From Margaritispora aquatica (Eukaryota; Ascomycota; Leotiomycetes; Helotiales; Discinellaceae), in the NCBI GenBank assembly GCA_007644065.1, contig VJWN01000008.1:1676411-1740410 (forward strand): 64,000 nt of DNA, written 5' to 3'. Below the pieces are notes generated by a model. That model searched no databases. It had not been told where the DNA came from and saw nothing but the letters and a program-made list of their open reading frames with translations. This document shows, in pieces, positions 9,747 through 21,546 of the stretch. The stretch's first letter is position 1, and each line of letters starts with the position of its first letter. Made by a program: the position numbers and the translations under genes.

Positions 9747-11962
9747 TTAAGATATACCTACGTTGATATTATAAGTCCCTCCTTTTACAGTAAATGATAA
9801 CCCGCCATCCATTAACCTGTAACTCGTCTCCTTTCCATTCACCATCACAACGGCGGTCGACCCATTCAATGCCGGTAATACAATATTGCCAGTTGTACCC
9901 GTTGGCGTACTTACATTAACAGTGTACCCAGATACTCCATCGATAGTCCAACTTGCATGGAACTTACCTTTAAGCGTCGTAAAGCCACCCTGCACTGATT
10001 TAAGATCACCAAAGTGTGGCTTCAAACCCCAAGTCCTCCCAACTCTCCCGATGACGCTCAAGCCAAGCAAATACTCCGTCAGTGCACTTGTGGGACCACT
10101 GCTCCATCCATGTGAATGAGAAGTATAGCTTGCATCTTTATACCCACGATTATAACGGTACCCAAAGGTCCCGTCAGCGCGGTAGCCTTCTATAACGGTG
10201 CTCTGGGTACCGCTAGTATTGTTTAAGTACCATCCCCAACTTCTTCTAATCAGCTCCAAAGCACGAGCTGGCTGGTCGGCAATGAAATGAGCTTGGACTT
10301 CTAGAGACGAGATGAATGTCACGATGTTCCCAGGGAGCTCTGGAGACACAGCGCCAATAGCATTCCAATTTGTAGTCAGCTGCGTCGAGATAGACTGAGC
10401 CTGAGTACTGTTTGCGACACCGTAGAGAATGGCCATGCTGTTTGCATCTTGTGGAATGAGGGTTGTGGATGAGGCATCATCTTTGAATGCTCCAGCCGTG
10501 GTACTCCAGCAGTGAGTGTTGATGGCGCCCTGAAGAGATGCCGCGCGCTCGAGATAGGTTCCGGACAAGCCCGTCGTATCGTTGACCCACATTGCAAGTG
10601 AGGATGCTGTAATGAGGGTCCGATATAATCTAATAATTTTAGTGGATTATTTCTCCTTGTTTTCAAAATCTCACATCATATTTGCCTCAGTGTTGTATCC
10701 TCCTTGTGTCTGACGGGCCCAATCTTTCGTCCCAGTTACATATAGTAAACCGCTTGAGTCAACCTTGGCGAAAATGTAGTTCATTGCCATCTGATATTTG
10801 GGCCAAACCTCAGACAACCAATCATTATCAAATGTATAAAGGACATAGTTGTATGTCCCAATCATAGTCCACATGTGGTAAGCTGAATACTATTAGCTCC
10901 TCGACCAAGATTCTAATGACAATTGTTCACATACTGTCACTGTCCTGGGCCAAGTAGGGTGGACCTGCCTCAGGCAAAGAGCCATCGCGATTCTTCAGAT
11001 CATGAGCATTTATAACACTAGAAGGGGCTGGAATTGCAAACCTGATGGTCATACATTGTCTGGAGAGCGTTCCTAACGCTGTCCATTTCACCAATGCTGA
11101 CATAGAGAGATGGCGCAGCAACGCCCATATCTCCGGGCCAAACGAGACGGTCACGCTTCGCTCCATCCACAAGTATTGTGGTTCCATTACCGAGAATTCC
11201 ATTCTCAGCCCAAGGGAATTGAGGATAAATTGCAGTCCCACCTCCGGTATTTCTATATTACAGGTATAGTCAGTTATGAGTTGGTAAATAGACATGAACA
11301 ACATACGGTGGCACAATATTGGTTTGCAAAGTATACGCTCCACTGTACCAGATCTTGTTCAAAATCTCATCATTTGAATAAAAATATCCTTGATATGCTT
11401 TTAAATTTGACCATGTAGGCTGGAAGCTTATTTCCAACGTGATATTTGCGACAATGACTGTAGTATTACCATCCAAAAAAAGAGTGAGGTACCTGAATCC
11501 TCCTCTGAGAAGAATATCAGGCATAACATAGGACCCAGAGCCCTGGGTAAGATTGGCATAGATGGCACCATCTGAAGCACCACTGTGTGAGTTATCCGAT
11601 GCGTATCCTATCCAGTTTACTGCTTCCGTAAAAGCGAGCCCAAGTCTTCCTGAGCCAGAGGATTTCCAATCAAGGTGTATAATACCACCTACCTCGATAC
11701 CGAAATCCAATACAGTCCGGGAGCGATTGCCCGATATGCTAACATTCCCAGGATACGTTTGAATGTATTTGCCAGTATTCGAGACAATAGATGCTGGAAC
11801 TACACTGCGAGAGCTAGGGGCATAAATGTAAGAGTCCCACGGGCCGTTGAATGCAGCTTCTAGAGGTCCGTTACAAGCAGTATTTCGCCAGCAACTGCTT
11901 GCTGCGTGACATGAACATAGCCAAAATCCAAAGACCAATACGGAAGATATGAAGTAAACCAT
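9747..11962 (-). CDS. Secreted alpha-L-rhamnosidase (GH78)
   Basis: Five exons, 11962-11307, 11252-11042, 10992-10935, 10882-10675 and 10629-9747, with introns of 45-54 bp, give 671 residues. A signal peptide is visible at the N-terminus (hydrophobic core ISSVLVFGFWLCSC, cleavage near HAA-SS). The central part carries family features such as FPWAENG, DRLVWPGDMG, DGSLPEAGPPYL, AQDSDTYHMWTMIGTYNYVL and the GGYNTEANM stretch of the (alpha/alpha)6 barrel; a C-terminal beta-domain follows. Many N-x-S/T sequons fit a secreted glycoprotein. GH78 enzymes release terminal alpha-L-rhamnose from rhamnogalacturonan, hesperidin-like flavonoids or saponins; which substrate applies here cannot be told. It is divergent from a GH35 beta-galactosidase and probably co-regulated with it. 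Confidence 0.88.
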
Positions 11963-12860
11963 GGTCCTTTCTCAGATAGAGAGCAACAGAAGAATTCGAG
12001 ATTGGCAATACCTGCCGTGTGTACTTTTTGTGGTAGTGTTCAATACACACACACCTTATAGTCATCCGAGCCGCCTAAGTCAAGACTTTACCTTCGGGTC
12101 AAAAGAATATGGAAATAACTAACTTCGGGTCAAAAGAAGATGAAATAAAAGAGCTGGCTGATGCAAAATTCGGAGACCAGATGAATTGTCGCTTTGCCGA
12201 AGGCCATATTTTCATCGGTAAAATATTATGCCTGCCAGCTGCACCAATCGGGTGCTATAGATGACTTTACTCTCCGAGCTGTCTGGGGTCATTTGCCTAT
12301 GACTATAGTAAGTCTTACATATCGGACCAATGCCCCGCGAGGTAAGCAAGATCTTGTTGCCGAGCATTATATAATTAAGCATTATGCGGGCCGGCGGCGG
12401 GGTGTGGGGTAGATCTGGATAATGTGGATGATGGGGTAATGGGGTAAATGGGTGAATTATGGGATTGGGAAGGTGAGAAACAAGGATCAAGCATTGTGAA
12501 CATGGGTAGTCATCGTTAGATAACCCGATCCTTAGTTCGCAGTGCATTTTGAAGCTAGAGAATGATGAAATTTATATCTCGAACCTGGAATTCGGGAAAT
12601 TATTTGTCCTTGTATATCTACCGTACGTTACGGGAATGATGATAGCTCATACTTATGCTTTACGCATACGACAATCAGAGTGAGACTTCGTGGAAATAGA
12701 AATGGAAATGGAAATGTATTTACGTTAACATACCTTAAGCACGCATGGTCTAGGAAGTCCAGGATATGTATGGCTAGTACAACTACAACTACATATAGAG
12801 AGTTCGTCTGCTATCATACCACACATTTTTGTCCTATGCACACCCGTTTTCTTCATCGTC
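11963..12860. promoter_or_regulatory. Bidirectional promoter region of GH78 and GH35 genes
   Basis: About 0.9 kb separates the two divergent start codons and contains no supported gene. It holds a 16-bp direct repeat near the GH78 side and G-rich stretches such as GCGGGG that could match CreA-type sites (SYGGRG). Regulation by carbon source is inference. Confidence 0.5.
12092..12138. promoter_or_regulatory. 16-bp direct repeat CTTCGGGTCAAAAGAA
   Basis: Two identical copies at 12092-12107 and 12123-12138, 31 bp apart, about 130-175 bp upstream of the GH78 start codon. The spacing near three helical turns suits a pair of regulator binding sites. No known regulator assigned. Confidence 0.55.
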
Positions 12861-15800
12861 ATGTTGCTCAATTGCACCAAACGGATCATTTCGACCTTGC
12901 TGTTCTCTGCCTTGGTCCAACTTGGCGACTCCCAAAACACTTCGACCATACCTACCACCACAGTGAAATTTTCGAATGATGGGTTGGGAACGACTGTTGA
13001 ATGGGACCCTCACAGTTTAATTCTCAATGGCAAAAGACTCTTCCAATTTGGAGGCGAATTCCATACCTTTCGGATTCCAGTGCCAGAATTATGGGTTGAC
13101 ATTCTTGAGAAGATTAAAGCAATGGGCATGAACTCAGTTTCAATGTATACCCACTGGGGCCTGCAAGCACCTAACGCAACGACCCTCGATTTTTCGACAG
13201 GAGCACATAACTTGGCCGAGTTCTACAAGTATGCAAAAGATGTCGGCATATTTGTGACGGCAAGGCCTGGCCCATACATCAATGCTGAGCTGTCAGCAGG
13301 TGGCTTGCCCCTTTGGATAACAACAGGTGGATATGGTGCACTTCGTAACAATGATACGCGGTATACTGCTGCCTGGACTCCTTTTATGTCCAAAATGGCA
13401 AACATTATACAGCCATACCTAGTGACTCAGAATGGGACAGTGATCCTCTGGCAGATTGAAAATGAATTCCCAAATCAATGGTCCAACGTCGCGAGCAAGA
13501 TACCGGTTCCAACGAGTGTTGCTTACAACAAGAATCTCGAAGCGAACGCCAGGGCTAACGGCATCGATATCCCTTTCACTGTCAATATGCCTAGCACTAA
13601 CGGGAAATCCTGGTCTACCGACTACGATACCGTGGGGGCCGGTGGCGATGCAAATCTCTATGGGCTAGACAGCTACGTAAGTGTTTTGTCAGCTCCCACG
13701 TTTCTCAATAAGTACTAATATCAAAAGCCTACATGCTGGTCGTGCATTCCAACTGACTGCAGTACATCCAATCCTACTTTCACCTTGCTTAACTACTATG
13801 ATCACTTCCAGGGAGTCTCTCCAAGCCAGCCGCCAATGATCCCCGAATTCCAAGGAGGTGCGCTAAACCCATGGAATGGCCCTGCAGGCGGATGCGAGAA
13901 CAAAAGTGGCGTCGACTTTATGAATGTGTATCTGCGTGACAACGTTGCTCAGAAAATTGCGATTCTTAGCCTCTATATGATTTTTGGAGGTACTAATTGG
14001 GGCTGGCTATCTGTTCCATTTGTGCCTACAAGCTATGACTACGGCGCAGCTATAGCAGAAGATCGATCGCTTAGAGATAAGTTTTATGAAATTAAACTCC
14101 TCGGACTGTTCATGAGAGCTGCCGAAGAGTTAGCAGGGACTGGGAGGATTGGCAGTGGCTCGAACTATACGGATAATACAGACATTTTCACGACTGAGCT
14201 CTATGACGCAGTCACAAAGGCAAGATTCTACGTTACGCGACATAAAACCCCGACATCTTCAGCAGACGAGACGTTTCATCTCAACGTCACAACCTCGATC
14301 GGCAATTTCAGTGTCCCACAAAAAGGCGGTGGAATTGCATTAAATGGATATATCTCCAAGATAATTCCAGTGGATTTCCACTTCGGCAATGAGACACTGT
14401 TCTACTCTACAGCAGAGGTGCTCACGTATGGAATTTTTGATGATATCCCAACTATCGCATTGTGGTTGCCTTCGGGTGAGGTAGGAGAACTTTATGTCAA
14501 AGGCGCAACTTCTGGCTCTGTAGTTGGGTATAAGGGCTACTCTTCCGTAGAATTTTACGTCGAAGACAGCGGATTAATTATATCCTTTCAGCAAAATCAG
14601 GGGATGTCGGTTATTAAGCTCGACAATGGTATTCGCATTCTCACCATGAACAGGAGGACCGGTTGGGGGACTTGGGTCCCTGGACTAACGAACGATCCGA
14701 TTGTTCCAGTTGACAATACTGGTGTGTTATAGTTGAACTTAAGTCACTATTGAAAATATAAATACTGACGCTTCAACAGTTATTGTGATGGGCCCGCATT
14801 TGGTCCGCTCAGCAGAGCTTTTGGGCAGCACTTTGTCTATAACTGGGGACTCTAATTCCAGTGTTGTTATAGAAGTCTTTGCACCTGCTGCAGCCGAGAA
14901 ATTGGTATGGAACGGTGCTGAACTCGACACTCAAGCAACCTCGTATGGTAGCCTCAAATCATACACGCCTAAGCCGCCAAGCTTTGCGAATCCTACTTTC
15001 GGAACCTGGAAAGCGAAGAATAGTCTCCCCGAGAAAGCGCTGAATTATTCAGATTCAGGAATTGCATGGGTGAATGCCAACCACATGACGACGCTGAATC
15101 CCACTAAAACTGCAACAAAGCCATATCTATATGTTGACGAGTATGGCTTCCACGCTGGGATACATCTCTGGCGCGGCTACTTCAATGGCTCTTCAAATAT
15201 ATCTGGTGCATATTTGCAACTCCAGGGCGGCAAATCATTTGGCTACTCGGCGTTCTTGAATGGCGATCTTGTGGGAAGTTGGTTTGGTGACCCAAGCTCT
15301 ACGGCTGGGACGATGACTCTTAGTTTTGCCAACGCGACCGTCAATACAGGATCCAATGTTCTCTTTGTTATTCAAGATAACAGCGGTCACGACGAACAGG
15401 CTAGCGGTGCCCTAAGCGTACGAGGCATCCTTAACGCTACACTATTAGGATCCTCAAGCTCTTCGTTTGAGAAATGGAAAGTAGCCGGCTCAGCAGGTGG
15501 TGCTTTCAATACTACCCTCGACCCAGTTCGCTCGTATTATAATGAGGGAGGCCTCACGGCAGAGCGGCTTGGATGGCATCTACCTGACTTTGATGACGCT
15601 GATTGGGAGGTTACTAGCCCATCAATTGGATTTGACGGAGCAGATGTCATGTTTTACCGTACAACGATGAATTTGGATGTCCCGACCGGGACTGATGTCG
15701 CTTTAACCTTTACTATCACCCCTGTGAACCAGAGCGTAGGTGGGGCGGCCCCAATCAGAGCGCTCTTGTATGTCAATGGTTACCAGTATGGAAGATTCAA

Positions 15801-16023
15801 CCCTCATATCAGGGTGACGAACCCTTATCCAGTTCCACCGGGGATTTTGAATTATGCTGGGACGAATACGATAGCTCTCGCCGTATGGTCACAGACAGTG
15901 GCTGGAGCGGCCGTCGAGTTGAGCGTGGAAACTTCATACGTCCTGGAGAGTGGTCTTGACGTCTTGTTTGATGGAGATTACCTCAGACCTGGTTGGACGA
16001 GTGAAAGGCTAAATTATGCGTAG
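12861..16023 (+). CDS. Secreted beta-galactosidase (GH35, LacA type)
   Basis: Three exons, 12861-13676, 13728-14721 and 14780-16023, with introns of 51 and 58 bp, give 1017 residues, the usual size of fungal LacA-type enzymes. A signal peptide precedes the mature protein (RIISTLLFSALVQLGDS). The TIM barrel shows GEFHTFRIPVPELW, ARPGPYINAE and GGLPLWIT. The acid/base Glu is E202 in WQIENEF and the nucleophile Glu is E312 in PEFQGG. After it come the beta-rich domains 2-3 and two jelly-roll domains near the C-terminus (DGADVMFYRT...). The enzyme hydrolyses terminal beta-D-galactosides; extracellular members act on galactan side chains of pectin, xyloglucan or lactose. It is divergent from the GH78 gene. 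Confidence 0.93.
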
Positions 16024-16638
16024 AGGAGCACATTGACCTTTGGATTGGGTCTGCTTCCGGATGTGTCGGCATACCTTACCGTGAAAGAGGAAGAACATCT
16101 ATCTAGATGCCGTGGTATCACATCGTGTATTGTAAGTATCTTGAGGTTTTGCCAAGTTTCGATCTCTTTCTAATGTCAAGAAAACGGTTGAAATATTACA
16201 TGTTGGGAAACTCTTGATGTTTGAGGATTTGAAGTCTGTATGGCCTGGAGAATGGTCATGCAGGGCCTCAATTTGAGACTGTAGCGAGCACCACATGCAT
16301 ATGCGAAACCTTTGTATCAAGGTAAAGTCAACTTTGAATTACAACATGATACTTGATACGTCGTTGCTTTCAACTTATGCTCCAGGCACTAATTGGAGTT
16401 TGTACCCACCCATCTTCGTCCTCTGTCTCCTCTTTCCAGTTCACTCGCGATAAACGAAGTCTTCATAAAATTAAAGCAACAATTATTACCTTATTATCTA
16501 CGTACACGCCTATTGATTCTATACAAAATAAACTGATCTTATTATATTATTCGACCATGGCTCTGCACCTCAAGCCCAGTGGAGGACCAGGATGTAAAAT
16601 CATGTCTCTAAATATATTTAAGAAAGTTAATTTAGAGG
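16024..16638. other. Intergenic between convergent genes
   Basis: Holds the 3' flanks of the GH35 gene and of the regulator-like gene. No gene supported; short open frames have no protein-like features. Confidence 0.4.
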
Positions 16639-18244
16639 CTAGATCATATCATCAAACAGCACCTTTGCTTGTTCTGTATTTAGTCTGTCAATCCACAGAA
16701 AGTCTTTCAGAACACCAAGTATCTTGTCCCACGAGTTCAGCTTGAGTGCCTTCAAGATATGGTTCAGTGGAAAGTCTACTAGTTTATCATCTAAAACCGA
16801 CGTCCTGATGATAACAAGAATCCAAAGTAGCACTTTCAGTTTCTCCTGCGATAGTTGATCTAGTATTATCAAAAGATTCCGTGAACAGCTAGAAAGAGAT
16901 GGAAAGCTGACAGGCGCGGGAGCAAAGTGGGAAAATAGTACTGGAAGAATATTTATCGAGTAAACCAGCATAACTACTTTCAGCAGTTCGTGAGTATCTT
17001 CACCATCGTATTGCAGGTGTAATAGTCGATACTGTACTGAAATAATAACTTCTTGAAGAAGATCAGACTCAAGCTTCTTGCCGATCTGAGTCGCAATGTT
17101 TGCTGCTCTTGAGAACTCGTAAAGATCATGCCACTGCAAGTGATAGTAGTCAGTCCATCAGAACCAAAAATCCTGCAATAATCTATTGGAAGAAAACGAA
17201 GCTGTAAAATTGCTTACTATGTTTATCAATTTGGGGTCAGGCATGGATTCTCCGAGTAGTATCTGTATTGCAGTATCCCGGGGTTCTGATGTACTTGGGA
17301 GATAAGAGTCCCAAGATATGTTTTCATCTGCGAAGAAAAGCGGCTTTGACCAAGTGCTCATAGCATAACTAAGATCAAGCCTGTGGATAAATTAGTGAAA
17401 CACAAATTAAAACAAGCTGCCTAGATACTAACCTGCATGATTTAGCTTGAAGAAAGCCGTACGTTCTTAATTTACGAATGCCGCCAAGTGTAGTTACCAG
17501 CTTGAAAAGACCATGGAGGTGCTTTTCGGAAGAACTAGTGTCACCTGTGAGGAAGGCAACCATACTGAATGCGATAATAGACGAGATTGTTGCTCCGATA
17601 ATTGATTGCTTAACTATTGTTAAGTCTGTTCGCAAAAGGCCAAGAGCCTTGGTCATGTGCTCTGTCGCGAGTGGACTGATGTGTTCGAATCCGCTATCCA
17701 TCATATTAGAATAAACCGTAATCACAAACAGTTGCGTGTGAAAATAGGCCTGACTTTGACCAAGGTACACAAACCAGCTAGGCGCCTGGCGGTCAAGATC
17801 ATTTCCAGCAAGAATCGGATTGGGATATGTAGACTGTTCTAGGATGCCGTAGACTTGAAATGGTCAGTAAGTCAGTCAAACTTACTTGTCGTTGTCAGAC
17901 AGAGCCGAGTGAGCAGACTTACATTTAACAAAAATTTGAAGGGTCTCAGGACTTACTTCTCCTGCAAACCGAAACATAGACCACTCAGAAGCTAATTGCC
18001 TCGAGATTTGATTTTTATTCGTACCAAGCTGCCCAGAGGATGTAGGTTTGGGTTCTTGGCACAGCTCAGTGTCCAATTGTCGATTTATCCAAGAGGCTAG
18101 ACATGGCTTCTTCACTAGGATCTTGCGGCTTTTACCAGTGTTCTTGCCGCGCATAGCATAGCTGCGCGCATTTCTCTTCGAAGCTTCATCAGGCTGTTTT
18201 GAGGGCGTTGTAACGAGGAATGGACGTGGACTGTTGTGAGACAT
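16639..18244 (-). CDS. Fungal_trans_2-like (tachykinin-family) protein
   Basis: Four exons, 18244-17923, 17853-17433, 17380-17218 and 17133-16639, with introns of 69, 52 and 84 bp, give 466 residues. The basic N-terminus with SYAMRGKNTGKSRK is characteristic of the fungal family often annotated as tachykinin or Fungal_trans_2 proteins. It is followed by an all-helical region resembling the regulatory domain of zinc-cluster factors (MDSGFEHISPLATEHMTKAL...). No Zn2Cys6 finger is present, as is normal for this family. A role in transcription is inferred from the domain only. It lies tail-to-tail with the GH35 gene, so a link to sugar utilisation is possible but unproven. Confidence 0.7.
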
Positions 18245-18898
18245 TGCTCAATCACTCAGCAGTACCAGTGACCTAGAGTAGTAAAATACCTACAGAAGTA
18301 TATTTACAACTAACACTGCGACTGCTGAACCTCTAATCTTGAACCTCGCACTCTCTCAGTAAAGAACTTAAACAATGGACTGACTGACGGACTGACTGAC
18401 GGACTGACTGACGAACTGACTAATGGTTGAACGTTCACACTTCGCACTATTCCAAATACGGAAACAAATCAGAGTCTTGGCAAAGTGGATCAGGAGGATT
18501 GAGGATAGCGCCAAGGGCGCCAAGACCACTACTTATTTCCAAATTGGGATTAGTGAGTATGAGCAGGACATAGTTCGACTTCAACTTCGACTTCAACTTC
18601 CAAGGTAGAGACCAGACTAATTGACATGATTGGTTCTGCATTTTGGGACTGTCAAGCAAATCCCAATCTTGAGAAAGATCGTGCTTACGCTGCAAGATGC
18701 CAATAAAAATGTGTTGTGCTGATGAGCCAGGGGTTCGCTTACCCAAAGTTCGCTTATGAGCAAAGCAAACAGGTATATATTTTTCGGCCCTCCTTTGGCC
18801 CTTTCATGTATTGACTCTGTTCTATCTGCAATATTCTGTATATCATCTTCTGAAAGATATCTCATTATTCCCCATCATTAACATAACATATCTTTAAC
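18245..18898. other. Intergenic between divergent genes
   Basis: Shared upstream region of the regulator-like gene and the SDR gene. It contains a 12-bp tandem repeat and no supported gene. Confidence 0.4.
18378..18420. repeat. 12-bp tandem repeat GACTGACTGACG
   Basis: About three and a half copies with one G/A variant, made of GACT subunits, about 135 bp upstream of the regulator-like gene. Simple slippage repeat. Confidence 0.8.
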
Positions 18899-20109
18899 AT
18901 GACCTCCAAATCTTTGGAAATGGGACCTGCCCCAAAACCCGCTTTCTTTCCCCTCGGGCCTCCCAAAATCAACCGACAAACGCAAGGAATAGACTTGTCT
19001 GGTAAAGTCGCCATCATTAGTGGTGGTAATTCAGGATGTAAGCATCCCTCGACTTCTTTCTTCCTCTTCTAGGCACGCCAGAGCAATCAAGTAAGTCATC
19101 AAATCAGTAAGCTAACTTTGAGCACTGTAGTGGGTTTCCAATGCGCACGACATCTTTTGGGTTTGAAGCTCTCACATTTAATTATGGCTGTTCGATCCGT
19201 GGAAAGGGGCGAAGAAGCAGTGGCCAAGCTCCACAATGAGTTCCCTTCCGCGCGACTTGAAGTCTGGGAACTTGAAATGTCGTCATACGACTCAATTCAA
19301 TCATTTGCTCAACGAGTGGAGACGGACTTGCCCAGAGTTGACATAACAATCCTCAACGCTGGATTGGCCCACAGTAAACCTACTTTTTGTGAGAGCACCG
19401 GTCACGACAATGTCGTGCAAGTCAATTATCTGTCCACATTTCTCTTGGCAATTCTTCTGCTGCAAGTTCTAAGGAGGAAGAAATCGCCAACAGCGCCACC
19501 AAGCAGGCTTACTATTGTGAGCTCCGGAACGGCTCTGGTAGCAAAACTCCCAAATCGCGACAAGAGGCCTCTTCTCGGATCATTCGACGATCCTAAGATC
19601 CAATCGTATGATACTTTCGAGCGTTATGCATCTTCAAAGTTGATGGGTCATTTATTTTTCGTCCGGCTACTGAAGCATCTCGACCCCGAAGAAACGATCG
19701 TTAACCTCATCGAGCCAGGCCTCACTGACGACACTGGGCTTTTTCGGGAAGCAGACATGGTTATGAGGACGGTTTTTTGGTTTATAAAGGCTGTGAAGGC
19801 TCGAAAACCCGAGGAGGCTGCTTGGCTGTATGTTGACGCCGCAGTGGTGAAAGGAAAAGAATCGCATGGTTGCTATTGTCAAGATGGTAACATTCATCCG
19901 TAAGAACACTTCCATCCCAGCGGTTATGTTCCTTCTTTTTTCTCTTGCTCTTGAGCACCAATTGGAGGGGGAGATGATATGGTCACTAACTGATATATAG
20001 GTTTGCTGACCTTATATATCAAGCTGAAGGAAGGCCAATTATGGATGCTCTTTGGGACGAGACAATGGCCGAGTTTGAGTTCGCAAGAGTTCGTGAAATT
20101 TTAGGGTAA
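18899..20109 (+). CDS. Short-chain dehydrogenase/reductase
   Basis: Three exons, 18899-19037, 19131-19899 and 20001-20109, with introns of 93 and 101 bp, give 338 residues. The Rossmann nucleotide-binding motif spans the first splice junction (SGGNSGLGFQ), NAG follows in TILNAGLAH, the catalytic Ser lies in IVSSGTA and the YxxxK pair is in RYASSKLMG. This is the layout of classical or extended SDRs of the retinol-dehydrogenase-like group, NAD(P)-dependent oxidoreductases. The substrate is not predictable. There is no adjacent PKS or NRPS gene, so a secondary-metabolite role is not indicated. Confidence 0.88.
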
Positions 20110-21131
20110 ATAAGTGAGTGTCATGCTTTTAATTCAAGCAAAGATGCATAACAGAGAGTATTTTAAATAATCTGAGAGTTGGTTCGCTTAAGTCTATTCG
20201 TCCAAGTTCCTTGTAACATGTTTTCTAAGAATTTAAATGAGGCCTACTAACAATGTAAGAGTGCCTAATGAAGCTGCTCGAGATAACAAAGATAAAAAAA
20301 GACCAAAGACACAAAGCTTTTTCCTTATCTATTTCATTATTGTTGGTGCATACTATATGGTATCATTAGTTCTTTGATGCGTCACTATAGCCAATTAGGA
20401 CAAAGGAGAGCTTCCATACTAAGTGAGAACCTCCATAGACTTAACAGAATCATCAATCACTCACTGGATACAACTGGCAACATATTACATAGGTTTTCAT
20501 GTATTCTGAGCGAACCCACAATTATTATTTCATTCAGATTAACGAACTTAATTGTGACGAGATGCCGGCTTGGCTCACATACTGCCAATTGAAGTTCGGC
20601 TCTACAACCGGTACACACCCATCCCCACAGCATCCCCTAAGGGAGGTACTTTGTGGCTAAGCAGGTATGTAAGCGAAATACAATAGAAACACTTTCCAGT
20701 TTATAACTATACTAGAGATTAGACCATGCCTAGGAGATCGATAGGTCTTCATACGGCAATGATTAATGAAGAAAACTCGTGCAGAGCAACTGTTAACGAC
20801 AACAGCGCCGAACACAAGTATGCTAAGTTATTTCCAATCATTGAAGGCTCACGATCTAGGATTGTACTGTTATGTTCATCTCAAAATAGGCGATGAAATT
20901 CTATTGTCTATTGCTAAAGGAGTGTGCGTCTCATACTTGCCACCGACTTCTAGGACAAATGAAAATAGATCTAAAGGGAGCAAACAAAAATCCAAAAGCA
21001 AAACTCGTCCACGCTAAGTCCACCACATCGAGGTTAAGATCTCTTCTTCAAGTACCACCTATTCCCCCAGTCGCAGCCACTTCCATAACCCCCAAGAGAT
21101 CATTCTCGGCGTGGAGTTGTCCAGACTCAGT
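20110..21131. other. Intergenic, nothing recognised
   Basis: About 1 kb between the SDR gene and the small secreted protein gene, which are convergent. Short open frames only, without family features. Confidence 0.4.
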
Positions 21132-21546
21132 CTAGACAACACGGCGCTTGGATGGCGAAGGAGGGAAGCATTTCGGGCCGCGAAGGATGGAAGAGACCAC
21201 GACCTCAGTTGGAATAGATGTAACGATGGTAGTTGGAACTGAGGTACTGGTGGTAGTGGTACTGAGAAGCCACATTCGTTAGTTTCACTGAGTCTCGTGA
21301 AAGCTGAGAAGTGAGAGGGGCACCAGATGAAATCGCCGCATGAAGAAGGAAAAGAATGTAATTACCAGACACAGAACCCAACATTGGAGGTAAATTTCTG
21401 GGTGCAGCCAGCTGGAGGACCGTACTGGGCGGTTCTGAAAATATGGTGTCAGTTAAGCTGCGAGATCAGAAGGAGATCAGAGAAAATTACGCTGAGCCTG
21501 TGAGGAAGGCAAGGATGGAAACAATGGCGATGTTAGAGAACTGCAT
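21132..21546 (-). CDS. Small secreted cysteine-containing protein
   Basis: Three exons, 21546-21491, 21434-21366 and 21261-21132, with introns of 56 and 104 bp, give 84 residues. None of the exons is long enough to stand out alone; the splice sites keep one continuous frame. The N-terminus MQFSNIAIVSILAFLTGS is a good signal peptide, with cleavage likely at ATA-QY. The mature part of about 63 residues has four cysteines (GCT, FCVC, KCF), a Thr/Ser/Val-rich middle and a basic end (KRRVV). Small size, secretion and cysteines fit an apoplastic or wall-associated protein or candidate effector, but no family is recognised and expression is unproven. Confidence 0.6.
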
